Part shown: one piece after another, positions 52,038 through 60,760 of the stretch | How positions within the stretch are numbered: position 1 is the stretch's first letter | Layout of the letters: each line of letters begins with the position of its first letter | NCBI RefSeq assembly: GCF_000194155.1 | Contig: NZ_GL877878.1 | Coordinates: 1,833,654-1,897,653, forward strand | Direction of reading: 5' to 3' | Length of the DNA: 64,000 nucleotides | DNA from: Saccharopolyspora spinosa NRRL 18395 | GTDB taxonomy: Bacteria; Actinomycetota; Actinomycetes; Mycobacteriales; Pseudonocardiaceae | Translations under genes and position numbers: made by a program | The notes under the pieces: generated by a model | Databases searched by the model: none | The model's input: only the letters and a program-made list of their open reading frames with translations | Told to the model about the DNA's origin: nothing

Positions 52038-53537
52038 TTATTTGTCGCCGGCCGGGGCGGCCGGGGGCGGGGTGGTGCGGGCGGCGGCTGCCGCGGCGTA
52101 GCGGGCGAGATCGATGACGACCTCCGCGCCGGCGGCGCCGGGCGTGGTCGGGCTGCCGCTGGTGCGGGTGCGCAAGGTGTCGGCGGCGGCGCGGGCGGCC
52201 GGTCCGGGTGGGATGCGCTGCTTGCTACGGTGCGGCCGAGCGGAGGTGGCGGCGGTGATGGCGGCGTGTTCGAGGGCGAGCACGTGTCCGTGGTCGCGGA
52301 CCATGGCGCCGGCTCCCTCGGGTGCCAGGGTGTGGCGGGCGATGACGGTTCCGGTCTCGGTGGCGATGTCGAGGTGCCCGGCGCCGAGCCGGAGGGTGAC
52401 GGTGACGGTGGCTCCGGCCAGTTCCGGGGCGACGCTGTAGCGGTTGCCGCGGAAGGACACCAGTGCCTGGGCCGACACCACTCGGGTCACCGACAGGGTG
52501 GCCGGGAACGGCGCGGCCGGCGCGACGGTGGCTCCGGCCAGTTCCGGGGCGACGCTGTAGCGGTTGCCGCGGAAGGACACCAGTGCCTGGGCCGACACCA
52601 CTCGGGTCACCGACAGGGTGGCCGGGAACGGCGCGGCCGGCGCTGGACGCAGCGGCTCGGCCGCCGCGACGGTGACCACCGAAGCCTTCCCGTCGGAGGT
52701 GGGACGCAGCCGGGTGTCGCCGCGCTTGGCGCACCAGGTATCGAGCACCTGCTGGGCCTGCTCGGGCGTGACGTCGTCGGGCAGGGTGCGCCAGAAGCGT
52801 TGCGCAGCAACGTGATTGGCCTTCTCCACCACGCCTTTGCGGTTGCCTCGTCGCGGTGGACACGCCCGCACCTGCACACCGTAATGCTTGGCGACAGCGG
52901 CAAAGGAGGCCTGCACCCGCCCGGTGCCGGGGTTGATCACGGTGGCCATCCGGTCGAACCGCCACACATCCGTGCACCCGCCCAGCGCGCGGGTGACCCG
53001 GTCCAGGGCGTCGATCAGGTGCGGCTGATCCATCGACGGACACAGCCTGCCGCGCCACCGGCTCGAGTGCGACAGCGCCCCCACCAGCAGGTGGGCGCAT
53101 CTGCCCCACCCCCAGTGCGCGGGCGGGTCGGGCAGATCGACCCAGTCCCACTGGGTCTCCTCACCGGGCGGGTGCTCGATCACCGCGACCGCCCGCCCCG
53201 TCGCCGGTCGGCACGGCTCACACGCCGGGCGCAGGCTACGGATGCGCAGCTGGCGGGTCAGCGTCGGATACGAGAACCCGTAGCCCAGCTCGAGCAGCTC
53301 GTCGTAGAGCGTGGTGGCCCACAAGTGCGGGTCCTCGGCCAGCCGCGCCGCGCAGTAGATCGCGAACGGCTCGAACGGATCCGGCGTCGTGCAGGCACGA
53401 AACCCGGGTTGACGGTCGCCGTTGAGATAGGCGCGGATGGTCTTACGGTCCCGGCCCAGGTGGCGGGCGATCGCGGAGATCGTCCAGCCCCGGGCGGACA
53501 GGGCGTGCGCGTCGATGTCTTCCTCCCGTGTGAGCAT
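52038..53537 (-). CDS. istA: IS21 transposase IstA with internal 40-residue duplication
   Basis: 499 residues from ATG 53537 (GAAGGAG upstream). HTH: GWTISAIARHLGRDRKTIRA; DDE core: GEETQWDWVDLP, DVWRFDRMATVINPGTG and RKGVVEKANHVAAQRFW. In the C-terminal beta domain a block of 40 residues (LVSFRGNRYSVAPELAGATV in its second half) occurs twice in tandem, due to a 120-bp DNA duplication, where the family has one. The duplicated protein may not fold well; the frame is kept. Confidence 0.88.
   Translation of the reverse strand: MLTREEDIDAHALSARGWTISAIARHLGRDRKTIRAYLNGDRQPGFRACTTPDPFEPFAIYCAARLAEDPHLWATTLYDELLELGYGFSYPTLTRQLRIRSLRPACEPCRPATGRAVAVIEHPPGEETQWDWVDLPDPPAHWGWGRCAHLLVGALSHSSRWRGRLCPSMDQPHLIDALDRVTRALGGCTDVWRFDRMATVINPGTGRVQASFAAVAKHYGVQVRACPPRRGNRKGVVEKANHVAAQRFWRTLPDDVTPEQAQQVLDTWCAKRGDTRLRPTSDGKASVVTVAAAEPLRPAPAAPFPATLSVTRVVSAQALVSFRGNRYSVAPELAGATVAPAAPFPATLSVTRVVSAQALVSFRGNRYSVAPELAGATVTVTLRLGAGHLDIATETGTVIARHTLAPEGAGAMVRDHGHVLALEHAAITAATSARPHRSKQRIPPGPAARAAADTLRTRTSGSPTTPGAAGAEVVIDLARYAAAAAARTTPPPAAPAGDK
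52404..52643. repeat. 120-bp exact tandem duplication inside istA
   Basis: 52404-52523 and 52524-52643 are identical. 120 is a multiple of three, so the istA frame survives. Confidence 0.92.
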
Positions 53538-53545
53538 GGAGACGT

Positions 53546-53801
53546 GGGGCTCCTTCAAGCTGGTGAGTGGTCAGAGACCACCAGCCTTGAGGGAGCCCCG
53601 CCCGTCTCGGCGGAGCCACGCGGGTGGGGAATTTCAGTGAGCAGGTCCGGGGAGATTCACCTGAGCGCCATCAGGGGCTCCTTCAAGCTGGTGAGTGGTC
53701 AGAGACCACCAGCCTTGAGGGAGCCCCGCCCGTCTCGGCGGAGCCACGCGGGTGGGGAATTTCAGTGAGCAGGTCCGGGGAGATTCACCTGAGCGCCATC
53801 A
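53546..53801. repeat. 128-bp exact tandem duplication at the IS21 end
   Basis: 53546-53673 and 53674-53801 are identical. Each contains a hairpin GGCTCC...GGAGCC, GAGTGGTCAGAGACCACC and the IS21 terminal repeat GTGGGGAATTTCAGTGAGCA. Confidence 0.92.
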
Positions 53802-53841
53802 GGGCTTCTACCGACGCGGCAGTGACGGAGTGAAGCGCGCT

Positions 53842-54168
53842 ATGACGAAGGTCATCTTCAGCAAGCTGCACGTCGACGCCGAGATCATCGCCGGACACGA
53901 CCTCACCGACGGCATGGTTGGGCTCATCGAGGTCGGGACCAGGGCAGTCACCAACGACAAGAGCGACCCCCTCCCGAAGGAAGGAGCCGCTCTTGATCGG
54001 ATGACCGACGCAGACTTGCTCGAGGTGGTCCTTGAGGACCACGGTTCGAGTAAGGCCGCGTTGGTGGAGGTGCCGGGAATCGAACCCGGGTCCTCCGTCG
54101 CCTCACCAAGACTTCTCCGTGCGCAGTCCGCTGTGTCTCTGCTCGGCTTCACCGGTCTCGCGAACTAG
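53842..54168 (+). CDS. Hypothetical ORF running into the ssrA 3' end
   Basis: About 108 residues from ATG 53842 (GTG 53830 also open). It reads IFSKLHVDAEIIAGHDLTDG and ALDRMTDADLLEVVLEDHGS, which look protein-like, but the last ~35 residues (VEVPGIEPGSS onwards) are antisense tmRNA. The gene was probably cut when the island inserted at ssrA. No family recognised. Confidence 0.4.
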   Translation: MTKVIFSKLHVDAEIIAGHDLTDGMVGLIEVGTRAVTNDKSDPLPKEGAALDRMTDADLLEVVLEDHGSSKAALVEVPGIEPGSSVASPRLLRAQSAVSLLGFTGLAN

Positions 54169-54432
54169 CCGGTGTGACAAGCCCAGTCGCTGTTAGATGT
54201 CCCGCCAGGTCCCGCGACCGGACCTGGCGGTAAGAGCCTCCTAGCTGATGCCGGATCCCGGGTCGGAGGCAATCCCGGTCCGACAGAGTCGCTCCTCGCT
54301 CAGGCGGCGAGGGCGAACTCGCGCTGACTCTTGTCGGCGCTTATTCAATTGCGGCGACGCTCACGGTGGTCTCCCGCCTGCACCGGCACGCTTCCCTTGG
54401 ATCAACGTACGGAGTCGAAACCGTTCACCCCC
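54062..54432 (-). ncRNA. ssrA: tmRNA (ssrA)
   Basis: A 371-nt RNA. The 5' end GGGGGTG pairs with CACCTCC near the 3' end to form the tRNA-like acceptor stem, followed by an encoded CCA. The T-arm is CCGGG-TTCGATT-CCCGG. The tag frame (about 54334 down to 54296) gives resume codon GCC and peptide ADKSQREFALAA followed by TGA; the AA-LAA ending is the usual ClpXP signal. It rescues stalled ribosomes together with SmpB, whose gene is 1 kb downstream on the same map side (55415). Its 3' end faces the mobile island. Confidence 0.95.
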
Positions 54433-54515
54433 TCGCTGCCGGCTCGGCTTTCGAACCGGTGTACCCCAGCATAACGCCTCGCTTCCCGGCGATCATTCCG
54501 ATATCCCTGAAACGA

Positions 54516-55415
54516 TCAAGTCCCTAGCCCGAGCAGCCAGGACGGTGTGCCGTGCAGCACGGCGCGCAGGAAGTCCGCGCCGAGCCGGTCGTCGGCTTCG
54601 GCCCAGCTCGCGATGGCCGCGAGCTGCTCGGCGTACGGGTAGGGGATGTTCGGGAAGTCGGTGCCCAGCACGATTCGGTCAGCGTGCGCGGCCAGCCTGG
54701 CCGGCCAGTCCGCGGGCAGCGGAGCGATTCGTTCGGTGAAGGCGACGCCGACCATCGTGGTGTCGAGGTGCACGCCCGAATAGCGGTCCACGAGGTCCAG
54801 CGCCGCCGCGTAGTCGGGCATTCCCGCGTGCGCCAGCACCGCGACCAGTCGCGGGTGGCGCCGCAGCACGCCCTCGAACACGTCGAGCCCAGTGTGCTCG
54901 CCCTTCCGCGGACCGTCGCCGCAATGCACCACGACCGGCACACCCGTCTCAGCGAGCAATCCCCACGCGGGCTCAAGCAATGCGTCGCGCGGGTCAAAAG
55001 CGCCGACCTGGACGTGCACCTTCACGCACCGCGCACCGGCATCGATCGCTTTGGCCAGGTAGTCCGCGACCGAGGGCTCCGGGAAGATCGTCGCCGTCGG
55101 CACCGCGTCGGGTGTGCGGTCGGCGAAGTCGCGCGCCCAGTCGGTCAGCCAGGCCGCCATGCCCGGCCGGTGCGCGTAGACCAGCGGCGCGAAGGTCGTC
55201 ACCCCGAGATCGCGGAGCGTCTGGATACGGACTTCCTCGCTGTGCCGGTAGTGGATCGGCCACTCGAAGCCGTAATGCGTGGCCCCCTCGTCGAAGTAGG
55301 CCCAGACCTTGTGCAGCACCCGCTCCGGCAGGAAGTGCGTGTGGATGTCGACCAACCCGGGCAGCCCCAACCCGGCCGTCCAGGCCGGGACCTCCGCATC
55401 GTTGCGCAGCGGCAC
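54516..55415 (-). CDS. Amidohydrolase family protein (TIM-barrel)
   Basis: A 299-residue protein from GTG 55415, which overlaps the smpB stop (TAGTG). The metal-binding HTH motif is in LVDIHTHFLPERVL; further ligands are in VVVHCGDGPRKGEH, VLAHAGMPDYAAAL and IVLGTDFPNIPYPY. This is the amidohydrolase-2 (decarboxylase/hydrolase) family. The substrate is unknown. It sits between smpB and ssrA and is transcribed with smpB. Confidence 0.87.
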   Translation of the reverse strand: MPLRNDAEVPAWTAGLGLPGLVDIHTHFLPERVLHKVWAYFDEGATHYGFEWPIHYRHSEEVRIQTLRDLGVTTFAPLVYAHRPGMAAWLTDWARDFADRTPDAVPTATIFPEPSVADYLAKAIDAGARCVKVHVQVGAFDPRDALLEPAWGLLAETGVPVVVHCGDGPRKGEHTGLDVFEGVLRRHPRLVAVLAHAGMPDYAAALDLVDRYSGVHLDTTMVGVAFTERIAPLPADWPARLAAHADRIVLGTDFPNIPYPYAEQLAAIASWAEADDRLGADFLRAVLHGTPSWLLGLGT

Positions 55416-55891
55416 TACCGCATGCCCTTGCGCGCGCGCCCGATGGCCTTCTGCATCTCCCTGTCCGCGTCGCGCTTGGCCAGGTCCTGCCGCTTGTCGT
55501 GGGCCTTCTTGCCTCGCGCGAGGGCGAGTTCGACCTTCGCCTTGCCGTCGCTGAAGTACAGCGACATCGGGATCAGGCTCAGCCCGCTCTCCTTGATCTT
55601 GCCGATCAGCCGGAGGATCTCGTGCTTGTGCAGCAGCAGTTTGCGAGACCGGCGCGGCTCGTGGTTGGTCCACGTCCCCTCGGTGTACTCGGGGATGTGC
55701 ACGTTGCGCAGCCAGACCTCGCCGTCGTCGACGGTGGCGAATCCGTCGACCAGCTGCGCCTTGCCCTGCCGCAGGCTCTTGACCTCGGTGCCGGTCAGCA
55801 CAATGCCGGTCTCGTAGGTGTCCAGCACCGCCCAGTCGTGCCGCGCCTTGCGGTTCTGCGCGATGACCTTGCGGCCGCGTTCCTTCACCAT
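55415..55891 (-). CDS. smpB: SsrA-binding protein SmpB
   Basis: A 158-residue protein: [20 protein letters not shown] at the start, [32 protein letters not shown] and a basic C-terminal tail [18 protein letters not shown] that inserts into the ribosomal decoding site. It binds tmRNA and brings it to stalled ribosomes. Length and motifs are normal. Confidence 0.96.
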   Translation of the reverse strand: MVKERGRKVIAQNRKARHDWAVLDTYETGIVLTGTEVKSLRQGKAQLVDGFATVDDGEVWLRNVHIPEYTEGTWTNHEPRRSRKLLLHKHEILRLIGKIKESGLSLIPMSLYFSDGKAKVELALARGKKAHDKRQDLAKRDADREMQKAIGRARKGMR

Positions 55892-55926
55892 ACGAACAAC
55901 TCTAGCTTTCGTGTCACGTGACTTTC

Positions 55927-55959
55927 GGTGCCGCGGTTCGCAACGCGAACCGCGGCACC
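55927..55959 (-). terminator. Perfect 15-bp hairpin after ftsX
   Basis: GGTGCCGCGGTTCGC (55927-55941) and its exact complement (55945-55959) enclose AAC. It lies 11 nt after the ftsX stop and separates ftsEX from smpB. No clear U-run. Confidence 0.75.
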
Positions 55960-55969
55960 GGTAATCCCG

Positions 55970-56872
55970 CTACAGGCGGACGTAGAGGCGGAGCGTGACG
56001 TAGCCGGTGACCGCCGAGACGGCCGCCGCGACGAGCAGCAGGACCGGTGAGACCAAGGCGATGTCGCCCCATTCCACGCGGGGGATGATGCCGGTGCCGA
56101 ACACCGGCGACAGGGCCCGGTCGAGGAATGCCACCTTGATGATGAGGAGGCCGACGATCCCCAGGAACGCTCCGATCAGACCGGAGACAACCGCCTCCAG
56201 CAAGAACGGCAACTGTGTGTACCAGCGGGTGGCACCCACCAAGCGCATGATGCCGGTCTCAGTGCGCCGAGTGAACGCCGAGAGCTGGATCGTGTTGGAA
56301 ATCAGCAGCAGCGCGGCGAGCGCCTGGATGAGCGCGATGAAGAACGCACCATTGCGGACGACATTGAGCCCGTCGAACAGCCGGTTGAGATAATCGGCCT
56401 GGTTGACGACGCTGTCCACACCGGGACGCCCGCTGAACTGCTGCTGCAACGCCGGGAAGCGCTCCTGGTCGGACAGCTTGACGCGCAGCGAGGCCGGCAT
56501 CGCCTCGGCGCGGGCGACGTCACGCAGCTCCGGCTGCGACTCGAAGACCTTGTTGAAGTTCTCGAACGCCTTCTGCCGGTTCTCGAAGGCCACCGACTCC
56601 ACGCCGGGCACGCGCTTGAGGTCGGCCATGATGTTCGCGCAGGGCTGCTGGGTGCAGTCGTTGTCGTTGGCGCTGACGTCGTCGGTCATGAACACCACGA
56701 CCTCGACGCGGTCCTGGTAGGTCTCCTGCATCTTGTCGATCATCCGGACCACGAGGAGACCGCCGCCGAGCAGACCGACCGAGATGGCGGTCGTCAGGAT
56801 CATCGCGATGGTCATCGTCACGTTGCGCCGAAGGCCGTTGACGACCTCGCTGAATACGAAGCTCGCGCGCAT
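55970..56872 (-). CDS. ftsX: Cell division protein FtsX
   Basis: A 300-residue membrane protein with four helices: one near residues 22-44, an extracellular loop (about 45-165, with a DNDCTQQPCANI Cys pair), then three helices toward the C-terminus ending VTGYVTLRLYVRL. With FtsE it forms an ABC-type complex that activates peptidoglycan hydrolases (RipC type) at the septum. It follows ftsE on the same strand, 65 nt apart. Confidence 0.95.
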   Translation of the reverse strand: MRASFVFSEVVNGLRRNVTMTIAMILTTAISVGLLGGGLLVVRMIDKMQETYQDRVEVVVFMTDDVSANDNDCTQQPCANIMADLKRVPGVESVAFENRQKAFENFNKVFESQPELRDVARAEAMPASLRVKLSDQERFPALQQQFSGRPGVDSVVNQADYLNRLFDGLNVVRNGAFFIALIQALAALLLISNTIQLSAFTRRTETGIMRLVGATRWYTQLPFLLEAVVSGLIGAFLGIVGLLIIKVAFLDRALSPVFGTGIIPRVEWGDIALVSPVLLLVAAAVSAVTGYVTLRLYVRL

Positions 56873-56937
56873 CTTGTGTCAGCTTTCCTGCCGGTCGGGG
56901 GTGTTGTCCTCAGGTGCGGGGTCGGACGCTGTCGGGG

Positions 56938-57627
56938 CTAGCGGCCGACGCCGTAGACGCCGCGGGCATCGTCGCGGATGACCCGTCCGAGGCTGAGCTC
57001 GACGACGCGGCGCCGCATCGAGTCGACGATGGAGTGGTCGTGCGTGGCCATGACCACTGTGGTGCCGGTGCGGTTGATCCGCTCCAGCAGCAACATGATG
57101 TCCTGGCTGGTGTCGGGGTCGAGGTTTCCGGTCGGCTCGTCGCAGAGCAGCACCAGCGGCCGGTTGACGAAGGCCCGCGCGATCGCGACGCGCTGCTGCT
57201 CACCACCGGAGAGCTCGTGGGGCATCCGGTCGGCCTTGCCTTCCAGACCGACCAGCTGCAGCACCTGGGGCACCACGCGGCGGATGTCGTTGCGGGGCTT
57301 GCCGATCACTTCCAGCGCGAACGCGACGTTCTCCGCGACGGTCTTGTTGTTCAGCAGCCGGAAGTCCTGGAACACGCAGCCGATGCGCTGGCGCAGTCGG
57401 GGGACGCGGCGACGCGGCAGTTTCGCGACGTTCCAGTCGGCGACGAAGACCCGCCCGCGAGTGGGCACGTCCTCGCGCAGCAGCAGCCGCATGAACGTCG
57501 ACTTGCCGGACCCGGAGGGCCCGATGAGGAACACGAACTCGCCCTTTTCGATGCCCACCGAGACATCGTCGAGAGCGGGCCTGGTCGACGTCTTGTACGT
57601 CTTGGACACGTGCTCAAGGCGGATCAC
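56938..57627 (-). CDS. ftsE: Cell division ATP-binding protein FtsE
   Basis: A 229-residue ABC ATPase from GTG 57627: Walker [17 protein letters not shown], signature [14 protein letters not shown], Walker [13 protein letters not shown], and switch His in [12 protein letters not shown]. It drives FtsX in cell-wall hydrolase control. Standard length. Confidence 0.96.
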   Translation of the reverse strand: MIRLEHVSKTYKTSTRPALDDVSVGIEKGEFVFLIGPSGSGKSTFMRLLLREDVPTRGRVFVADWNVAKLPRRRVPRLRQRIGCVFQDFRLLNNKTVAENVAFALEVIGKPRNDIRRVVPQVLQLVGLEGKADRMPHELSGGEQQRVAIARAFVNRPLVLLCDEPTGNLDPDTSQDIMLLLERINRTGTTVVMATHDHSIVDSMRRRVVELSLGRVIRDDARGVYGVGR

Positions 57628-57740
57628 GGGGCGTGAGTTTACCTGCGACCGTTAGGGGGACATCACTCACCCGGACCGGCGGCTGCACCCGCGATCACCT
57701 GCGGGTTCATCGCCGGCCAGGACCCTGCGCGCGGTACTGG

Positions 57741-58847
57741 TCAGGCCACGCTCTGCCGCTGGCGGCGCCAGCGGATGCCGGCCTCCAGGAATCCGTCGAT
57801 GTCGCCGTCGAGCACCGCGTCGGGGTTGCCGACCTCGTGCTCGGTGCGCAGGTCCTTGACCATCTGGTACGGGTGCAGCACGTAGGAGCGCATCTGGTTG
57901 CCCCAGCTCGATCCGCTGTCCTTGAGGGCGTCCAGCTCGGCGCGCTCCTCCTCCTTCTTGCGGGCCAGCAGCTTGGACTGCAGGACGCGCATCGCGGCGG
58001 CCTTGTTCTGCAGCTGCGACTTCTCGTTCTGGCAGGACACCACGATGCCGGTCGGGATGTGCGTGATGCGCACGGCGGAGTCGGTGGTGTTCACGCTCTG
58101 CCCGCCGGGGCCGGAGGAGCGGAAGACGTCGACCCGGATGTCCTTCTCCGGGATGTCGACGTGGTCGGTCTCCTCCACGACCGGCAGCACCTCGACTCCG
58201 GCGAAGGAGGTCTGCCGCCGGCCCTGGTTGTCGAACGGCGAGATCCGCACCAGCCGGTGGGTGCCCTGCTCGACCGAGAGGGTGCCGTAGGCGTAGGGGG
58301 CGTTGACCCGGAACGTGGCCGACTTCAGGCCGGCCTCTTCGGCGTAGGAGGTGTCGTAGACCTCCGCCGGGTAGGAGTGCCGTTCGGCCCAGCGCAGGTA
58401 CATCCGCATCAGCATCTCGGCGAAGTCGGCCGCGTCGACGCCGCCGGCCTCGGCGCGGATGGTCACCATCGCCTCGCGCTGGTCGTACTCGCCAGAGAGC
58501 AGCGTGCGCACCTCGAGGGCTTCGAGGTCCTTCTTGAGGCGGTCCCGCTCCTCGTCGGCCTCGGACAGCCCGGCCGAATCGCCTTCATCTTCGCTGAGCT
58601 CGTAGAGCACTTCGAGGTCTTCGAGGCGCTGCCGCAGCTCGGTGATCTTGCGCAGTTCGGCCTGGCGGTGCACGAGCTGGCTGCTGACCCGCTGTGCGTG
58701 CTCGACGTCGTCCCACAGGTCCGGCTTGGCGGCCTCGGCCTCGAGCTCACCGATATTCGCGCGCAGCGCGGCCAGATCCATCACACTCTCGATGCCTTCG
58801 AGGGTGTTGGAAAGTTCTTTGAGTGAGGCAGCGACGTCGGGATTCAC
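57741..58847 (-). CDS. prfB: Peptide chain release factor 2
   Basis: A 368-residue protein from GTG 58847. The stop-codon reading motif SPF is in [11 protein letters not shown] and the catalytic GGQ in [18 protein letters not shown]. It releases the peptide at UGA and UAA. The gene is one continuous frame, so the autoregulatory +1 frameshift known from E. coli is absent, as usual in actinobacteria. It is followed by ftsE, the standard actinobacterial order prfB-ftsE-ftsX-smpB. Confidence 0.96.
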   Translation of the reverse strand: MNPDVAASLKELSNTLEGIESVMDLAALRANIGELEAEAAKPDLWDDVEHAQRVSSQLVHRQAELRKITELRQRLEDLEVLYELSEDEGDSAGLSEADEERDRLKKDLEALEVRTLLSGEYDQREAMVTIRAEAGGVDAADFAEMLMRMYLRWAERHSYPAEVYDTSYAEEAGLKSATFRVNAPYAYGTLSVEQGTHRLVRISPFDNQGRRQTSFAGVEVLPVVEETDHVDIPEKDIRVDVFRSSGPGGQSVNTTDSAVRITHIPTGIVVSCQNEKSQLQNKAAAMRVLQSKLLARKKEEERAELDALKDSGSSWGNQMRSYVLHPYQMVKDLRTEHEVGNPDAVLDGDIDGFLEAGIRWRRQRQSVA

Positions 58848-58964
58848 AGTGCTCAGCGTACTTCACCGAGCACGGGCCGCCCACGAGGACGGCCCGTTTC
58901 CGGCCGTGAGTGGTTCTGGCCATCGAGGTGACGACCGCCACTCACGACGGTCCGGCCCGGGAAC

Positions 58965-59471
58965 TCAGTCCGGAATCGAGTCCAGCAGCTTGATGATCGC
59001 CCGGTTGTAGGACACAGTGAAGTCTGCGGCCGCCTTCTCATACGGGTCGGTCGCGGCCTTCGCCGCGTTCCTCGCCTCGTCCACCTTCACCGCGTACTGG
59101 GCGCGGGCCGACTCGACCAGCCCGGAGCGCTGCTTCGGCGTCAGGGAACCCGAGTAGACGAGCCGGAGGATCAGCGGGCTGCGGACGTTGTCCGGCCCCG
59201 GTTCGGTGTTCAGCCACGACTTGAAGGCGCGCTTGCCAGCGGCCGTGATCGCGTACTGCTGGCTGGAGCGCGGACCCTGCTTGCCGAGGCGCAGCAGGCC
59301 GGCGTCGGTCAGCGCGGGCAGCTCGCGGTATACCTGGCTGCGGGTCACGCTGAAGAACCCTCCGAAGCGCTCGGTGGCGGCAGCAACCAGCTGGCCACCG
59401 GTCTTCGGACCTTCGTGCAGTAGTCCCAACAGGGCAGCGGATGTCGCATTCAGCTCGGTCACAACTGCCAC
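58965..59471 (-). CDS. PadR-type transcriptional regulator
   Basis: About 168 residues from GTG 59471 (GTG 59462 also possible). The winged helix is ATSAALLGLLHEGPKTGGQL, FSVTRSQVYRELPALTDAGL and GPRSSQQYAITAAGKRAF; a helical C-terminal dimerisation part follows (LVESARAQYAVKVDEARNAA). PadR proteins repress detoxification or metabolic genes. It is isolated. Two hairpins downstream (58872-58940) include GTGAGTGG/CCACTCAC and may terminate it. Confidence 0.78.
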   Translation of the reverse strand: MAVVTELNATSAALLGLLHEGPKTGGQLVAAATERFGGFFSVTRSQVYRELPALTDAGLLRLGKQGPRSSQQYAITAAGKRAFKSWLNTEPGPDNVRSPLILRLVYSGSLTPKQRSGLVESARAQYAVKVDEARNAAKAATDPYEKAAADFTVSYNRAIIKLLDSIPD

Positions 59472-59808
59472 GGTGCCATGCCTCCGCGCCGCTGTCCACA
59501 GTGGTCCCCAGTTCTGTCCACAGTGGTTGCAGTGGACTGGTCCAAGTGGACGAACGATTGCGCCATTGGCGCGCGCTCCAGACGACTGGCGGCGCGGCGG
59601 CACCGAACACGGGGCGCACACATCCACGGTCGCATGACTGCACGTATTGCGACGAGGATTCCCACGGTTCGCCTGGATGGGGGGTCTTCGCGGCGCAATG
59701 CGGTGCTATCACGTTGTGGAGCCGCACAACTACGGCAAGTCACTAGCAATCTGCATTTGGCCGACAAGTTGGCGGCCCGATGAGCGGCCGATTCAGGAGG
59801 TGCTGGGC

Positions 59809-60039
59809 GTGCGTCGCAGTTGGTTGCGCACCAAGGTCAACGAGGGCAAGACGAAGATGACCAACAAGGTCACCGAACAAGCCAAACGAGCCAGGTCACT
59901 GGTACCCGTGCAGAGAGAAGGCGAAACAGACGCCTGCATGGTGTGCGGACGAACGATGCGCCCGGCAGGAGTGGTGCGGGGAGAAGGAAGGGTCTGCTCC
60001 CCGACCTGCGCCCGCCAATGGGCCGAAGGCCTCAAATAA
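59809..60039 (+). CDS. Small zinc-ribbon-like protein
   Basis: About 76 residues. GTG 59809 has AGGAGG 8 nt upstream; ATG 59857 is an alternative. The C-terminal half has four cysteines, DACMVCGRTMRPAGVV and GRVCSPTCARQWAEGL, which fit a zinc ribbon. The codon use is A-rich compared with the neighbours. The terminator at 60055 follows directly. Function unknown. The 59472-59808 stretch upstream holds no other gene. Confidence 0.6.
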   Translation: MRRSWLRTKVNEGKTKMTNKVTEQAKRARSLVPVQREGETDACMVCGRTMRPAGVVRGEGRVCSPTCARQWAEGLK

Positions 60040-60054
60040 CCGGAAGACCAGAAA

Positions 60055-60092
60055 AACGGAAAGCCCCCGACCTAAGCCGGGGGCTTTCCGTT
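60055..60092. terminator. Bidirectional hairpin terminator
   Basis: AACGGAAAGCCCCCG pairs with CGGGGGCTTTCCGTT around a short loop. It ends the zinc-ribbon gene on the plus strand and the initiator tRNA on the minus strand. Confidence 0.8.
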
Positions 60093-60094
60093 AG

Positions 60095-60168
60095 TAGCGG
60101 GGACAGGATTCGAACCTGCGACCTCTGGGTTATGAGCCCAGCGAGCTACCGAGCTGCTCCACCCCGCG
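60095..60168 (-). tRNA. Initiator tRNA-fMet (CAT), copy 1
   Basis: A 74-nt cloverleaf with anticodon CAT. Initiator features: C1 is unpaired with U72, and the anticodon stem has three G-C pairs (GGG CTCATAA CCC). CCA not encoded. Identical to the copy at 60537. Confidence 0.93.
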
Positions 60169-60495
60169 CCGTCTGCGTTTTTCTGTTGTACGGAGTACTT
60201 TACACACCCCCAAAACCCCCGGAACAAGGGGGTCCTCCAAACCTCGAAAACCCCACCCCACCAGCAAAGACTCAAACCAAACCGACAACGGGCGCCCAAC
60301 ACGCCCAAGAGCCGAGAAACGCCCCAACAAGGTCCACCTCAAGCCGCCACCGCAAGCCCACGCACACCGAACGAAAAGGCTGGCCCAGAGCCAGACCGGG
60401 AACGCTCCCAAACACAAGGAGCCGACGAAGAGCGACCACCGCACCGTGGGGGCCTACGGGGCTCGGTCCCCGTAAAGAAATAAGGACAACGGGAA
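60169..60495. other. Spacer between the two initiator tRNAs
   Basis: About 330 nt with strong C/A versus G/T strand bias. A minus-strand frame of 104 codons (60130-60444) begins outside it but overlaps a tRNA and has no family features. I see no gene. Confidence 0.5.
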
Positions 60496-60522
60496 AAGGC
60501 CCCCGACTATGTCGAGGGCCTT
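60496..60522 (-). terminator. Intrinsic terminator of initiator tRNA copy 2
   Basis: On the minus strand AAGGCCCTCGACATAG... folds with GGGCCTT and is followed by TTTT. It lies 14 nt after the tRNA 3' end. Confidence 0.75.
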
Positions 60523-60536
60523 GACCATCAAAAGAG

Positions 60537-60610
60537 TAGCGGGGACAGGATTCGAACCTGCGACCTCTGGGTTATGAGCCCAGCGAGCTACCGAGCTGCT
60601 CCACCCCGCG
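60537..60610 (-). tRNA. Initiator tRNA-fMet (CAT), copy 2
   Basis: Same 74-nt sequence as 60095-60168, including the C1-U72 mismatch and the three G-C anticodon stem pairs. Confidence 0.93.
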
Positions 60611-60712
60611 TCGTTGTGTACCCAACCTTACGGCGCGATGAAGCCTAATGCAAATCGCCGGGCACAGAAGTGACGCACGACATTTGCGCTCGATCGGCCC
60701 CCGGAAAAACAA

Positions 60713-60746
60713 CGGGGCGGGGACCGCCTGCACGGTCCCCGCCCCG
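60713..60746 (-). terminator. Intrinsic terminator of the UPF0182 gene
   Basis: CGGGGCGGGGACCG (60713-60726) pairs perfectly with 60733-60746 around a 6-nt loop. On the minus strand the stem is followed by TTGTTTTT, a proper U-run, 15 nt after the stop codon. Confidence 0.88.
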
Positions 60747-60760
60747 GTCGTCGGCGTCAG

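Larger units (their letters stand above)
49659..53643. mobile_element. IS21-family element, rearranged and carrying a recombinase segment
   Basis: The left end TGCTCGCTGAAATTCCCCAC (49659-49678, again 49761-49780) is the near-exact complement of GTGGGGAATTTCAGTGAGCA at 53624-53643 (again 53752-53771). istA and istB lie between on the minus strand. The 3' end of istB exists twice (49838-49932 and 51213-51300) and the serine recombinase copy 2 sits between the two pieces. Both ends are duplicated in tandem. Confidence 0.75.

Noticed and set aside
49650-53801. CRISPR array
   Set aside because: The repeats are contiguous exact pairs of 102-128 bp without spacers, and there are no cas genes.
57741-58847. 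Programmed +1 frameshift in prfB
   Set aside because: The gene is one continuous frame with no internal in-frame TGA near codon 25.
60130-60444. 104-codon minus ORF between the initiator tRNAs
   Set aside because: It overlaps a tRNA, has extreme composition and no RBS or motif.
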